A DNA stretch of 64,000 bases from Varroa destructor (Eukaryota > Arthropoda > Arachnida > Mesostigmata > Varroidae), in NCBI RefSeq assembly GCF_002443255.2, contig NW_019211455.1:17583126-17647125 (forward strand). The letters run 5' to 3'. Shown here one piece after another: positions 61,048 to 64,000 of the stretch (within the stretch, counting starts at the first letter, position 1; every line of letters starts with the position of its first letter). The notes under the pieces are model-generated. The model made no database searches. It was not told the origin of the DNA and saw only the letters and a program-made list of their open reading frames with translations. The position numbers were made by a program, and so were the translations under genes.

Positions 61048-64000
61048 CATTTTCCTTCCCAGATTTACCCTAACCATCTTCAATATCAGCTCTTTTTCGT
61101 GGATATGCCGTCATTAGGCTTCGAGACAGTTAACAAACACTGTTGTCATCATATTCGTCGCAGGCAGTTCTGGCAGCTGACACCGAGGCAGCTGGCGCCA
61201 GCTGCCAGAACTGCTCGCAGGCTGACTGTCGTCTCAGTGAAGGGGCAACAAAGAAGACAGCCGAGCTCTGTCGCCTCTGTCCGTTGTCAACATGATTAAA
61301 GTAGCCCTTGTTGCCTACAATGGCTATCGATTCAGAAGCGACTGTGACAGGGAAAAAAAAAGATAGACTGGCGTATTTGATGCGGATGGAAAGATTGGTG
61401 AACAGGAAAAAATTCGGGGAGCATATCTGGATTCCAGTGGCCCTGTGTAGTAATGCTACCAGCAACGATAGGCCTAGTCCGTTTGTTATAATTTCTGCAG
61501 TGTAATATGAAGCAATATAGGGCATGGTAGCGTATGTTGCACGAGTGAGTAGTCGGAGATAAAGAGGAGAACGACTAACGAGGCAGCTAGCCGCTGGTTG
61601 ATTTGCTGCAGATTCATCATTAGGTATAAACAGCAGAAGAGATTACTAACCAGTAAATAGTTCCGACCAATATGATATTGTATGCTTGTACGCTATACCA
61701 TGCCGGTCGCTGATGGCTGCAGTGAAGAGAAACGAAAACAACTGTCTCTGCGCTGGTGGTGATAATGGCGATAACAGGTAGTCACAGATCATCATCGACG
61801 AGAACTTCATCTTATTCAGCTATTTGTAATTACAGATATTCGACAAAGCACTATATAACAATACGTAGACATGCTAAAGAAGGGCAAAAATGACGAAATC
61901 TCTTGAAGAACTTCCGCTCTCTGGCAATGGGATAGTAACGCGCAACATCAGCAAAAGGAACTGATGGAAAGTTTAACAACAACGCTAACGAAGCTCAATA
62001 ACTTGCAGAACTACTCGAAGCCGATAACGGTGATAGGGCTAATGTAACAAATGGTAACGGCAAAAGCGATTATTGGAGTCGTAATAATTTAAACTTTTAA
62101 ACCGATGAAGCCGAAAACTTTTTGTTTCATGAGCATTCATCAATCTACAAAGATTAGAATAGAAAAACTAGCCCATTTAACCAAAGCCCGGACACTCCAA
62201 GCTAGTTGAGACATGGTGACTAGCACAAACGAAGCAGCAGCGTGAGTACTGCTTTAGAAGCGTCCATGTTCATACGTTTTCATTTGAAAGCGGCCATGAA
62301 TGACGAATGGGGTCACTCACAACCGTCGAGGTGCAAAGGAACCTGTGAGTAAAAAGACAATCAAAACCTCTTATCGCGGCAGCTAGTCTTCGGATGTCAT
62401 CGGACAGCGGTTCACGGGGGGCGGAAAGAGAGGTTGGGACAGGAGGGGGCAAACGAGTCGCTGCTTAATATTATTATTGTTGTTGTTGCCGTTCGGCTTT
62501 TCGTTGTGGGTCCATCTTCGCTTTTTTTCTGTATTTCTCATTTTTTTCTTTTTGTGGTTCTTGTTCTCTTTCCTCCTCTCGTCAGTTCTATTTTTCGTTT
62601 TTGGCCGACAAGAAAAGAAAATAATTGGCCTTCTATCCATTCGTCAAGGGTCATATACCTATTTGATGCGGAATTTGGTCGAATGTATTCGCTGGTTGAC
62701 GGAAACAATCGGACAACTACACCAGGTAGGACATGGTGAGCTTTTTGGATATTTTTGCCTTTAAAATACGAAGCGTCGCGCCGAGTACCTGCATCATCGG
62801 AAGGGAAGCGCTTGATTTGTAACGGCACATAGAATCAAAGAGAATTGTACGATGATGGTGAAGCAAACGAATATCAATCAATGGCAGGCTGAAATCAATG
62901 ACGCCTAGTTATAACTACGATTCGTCACGAAACCATGTGTTCTGACAAAAAATGTTGCATCGATAGATATTTCCTCAGATGACCAGCCATCATCAATGTT
63001 CAAACCTGTTAATTGCTGGCGATCATGTCCGGTTACTTGTCAACAATTCGATGAAGCGTACCCTATTGAAAACCTATAAGGCCGTATCTACTTTCTTCTA
63101 CACACCCATATGTGCCTCTCAAAGATGACCATTCATCGCAAGACGACCGACAAGCTATTCAATGCAGGTATATTACGGAAACCTGTTTGTTGTATCTTGC
63201 AAAGAAATATATGACCAATAAGAATTACGTTTTTTTTTTCTGCTTTGAAAGATATGAGGCTAAAACCTCACTAAATTTTGCAAAACTTCATCTTCCAGCC
63301 TATACTGAAAATGCAATACTCTTAATACACGCATGTGTCAACAAATTTCCGCTAATACTAATCTTTTATCATTTAATGAACAAGTAAGACGTGCATCGAG
63401 TGAGCTCGACGTGGCTGTCATAGAAGCAACGTCCTCAATTCTGCTGTCTTAACTGAAGCTGTAAGATTCACGTCCGGTATCCATTCCATCAAATAGCTGG
63501 ATTCCAGTACGAAACGAACCGAATGTCCGGGTTCGAAGCCAGAAGATCATAACGTGTTCCTAAGATTATCAGACAAACACGCAAGGCTAATGTTAGAAGC
63601 ACGTTATGATCTAGGCACGAATCCGGACCTACCGAGCGCAAAGGTTCTACCAGATCAGACATGCCATTTGATCATCTGTGATACATTTTCCAATCGATGG
63701 CACGGACGTCTTGCAGTACCACCGCTTAGTTTTTACACGTTTTAACGTATGACTCTGCAGGAATGCCATTTTGTAGTACTGATCGAATACCAATAATTTA
63801 CAATTAAAATAATACCTATAGTACAAACATATACACGACACTGAATGAAGTAGTGTAAAAAAAAGTTTTTATACCTGCAAAGCATGAGCTGGCTCTCTTT
63901 CACCATATATTAGTTTACGATTAACTATGCGTTGTTCATGGTTTCCATCTTCGTCCTGTTCTTTAGGGTGCGGCCAATCTTGGCTTGCTCAGACGGTAAA
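61048..64000. other. Mixed non-coding stretch to the window edge
   Basis: GC-rich until about 61300 with the nested palindrome, then AT-rich. The 62.4-62.8 kb frames are low-complexity (Lys/Asn-rich or Phe-rich on opposite strands) from pyrimidine-rich DNA. No supported gene up to the right edge. Confidence 0.45.
61164..61214. repeat. Nested perfect palindromes
   Basis: A perfect 16-bp inverted repeat (61164-61179 with 61199-61214) encloses, and shares sequence with, a perfect 20-bp palindrome (61187-61206, centre GGCGCC). Two mutually exclusive hairpins can form. Read directly from the sequence. Confidence 0.95.

Noticed and set aside
62383..62764. Lys/Asn-rich minus-strand and Phe-rich plus-strand frames
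   Set aside because: Mirror products of pyrimidine-rich low-complexity DNA.
1..64000. Transposons, retroelements, CRISPR arrays, prophage or endogenous viral genes
   Set aside because: No transposase, reverse transcriptase, integrase, regular repeat-spacer array or long terminal repeats were recognised by reading either strand; short decayed copies could still be missed.

Overview
The window reads as nuclear DNA of an arthropod, most likely a mite or similar chelicerate. The grounds are one unmistakable animal gene (a MOB2-type kinase activator), spliceosomal donor and acceptor signals, a short run of the TTAGG-class telomere unit (read as TAACC), AT-dinucleotide arrays every few kilobases, and a general lack of operons or dense coding. 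A run of exactly 100 N shows that this is a scaffold join. The species call is inference; no ribosomal or mitochondrial marker is present.

Left end (1-620): on the minus strand, the first coding exon of an unidentified gene begins with a possible N-myristoylation signal. It is preceded by a GC-rich leader, and the rest of the gene lies beyond the left edge. From 0.6 to 12.5 kb the DNA is mostly non-coding. It holds the assembly gap, AT arrays, a telomere-like motif and a few weak exon candidates, including a possible two-exon small gene at 5.7-6.1 kb (minus strand).

Centre-left (12.5-14.9 kb): Mob2 on the minus strand is the only confident gene. One uninterrupted exon encodes a complete 256-residue protein with all four zinc ligands. 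Upstream are two nested splice acceptors, a candidate leader intron, and a GC-rich stretch with CGG and GCT repeats that looks like leader or promoter DNA.

Right part (14.9-64 kb): about 49 kb without a recognisable conserved protein. It is best read as long introns and intergenic DNA. Some short open stretches are bounded by good splice signals. The neatest is a 64-nt minus-strand exon candidate at 34461-34524, whose reading phase would let it splice either to the upstream edge of the Mob2 exon or to a nearby open stretch. A GC-rich block at 54.0-54.8 kb carries several plus-strand donors. A GC-rich block at 60.7-61.3 kb holds a nested palindrome.

Mob2 proteins bind and regulate NDR/LATS-class kinases. 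Apart from Mob2, no function can be assigned from sequence alone, and the low-confidence exons are offered as leads. No transposase, reverse transcriptase, CRISPR array, tRNA or rRNA gene was recognised, and I found no convincing novel multi-gene system.
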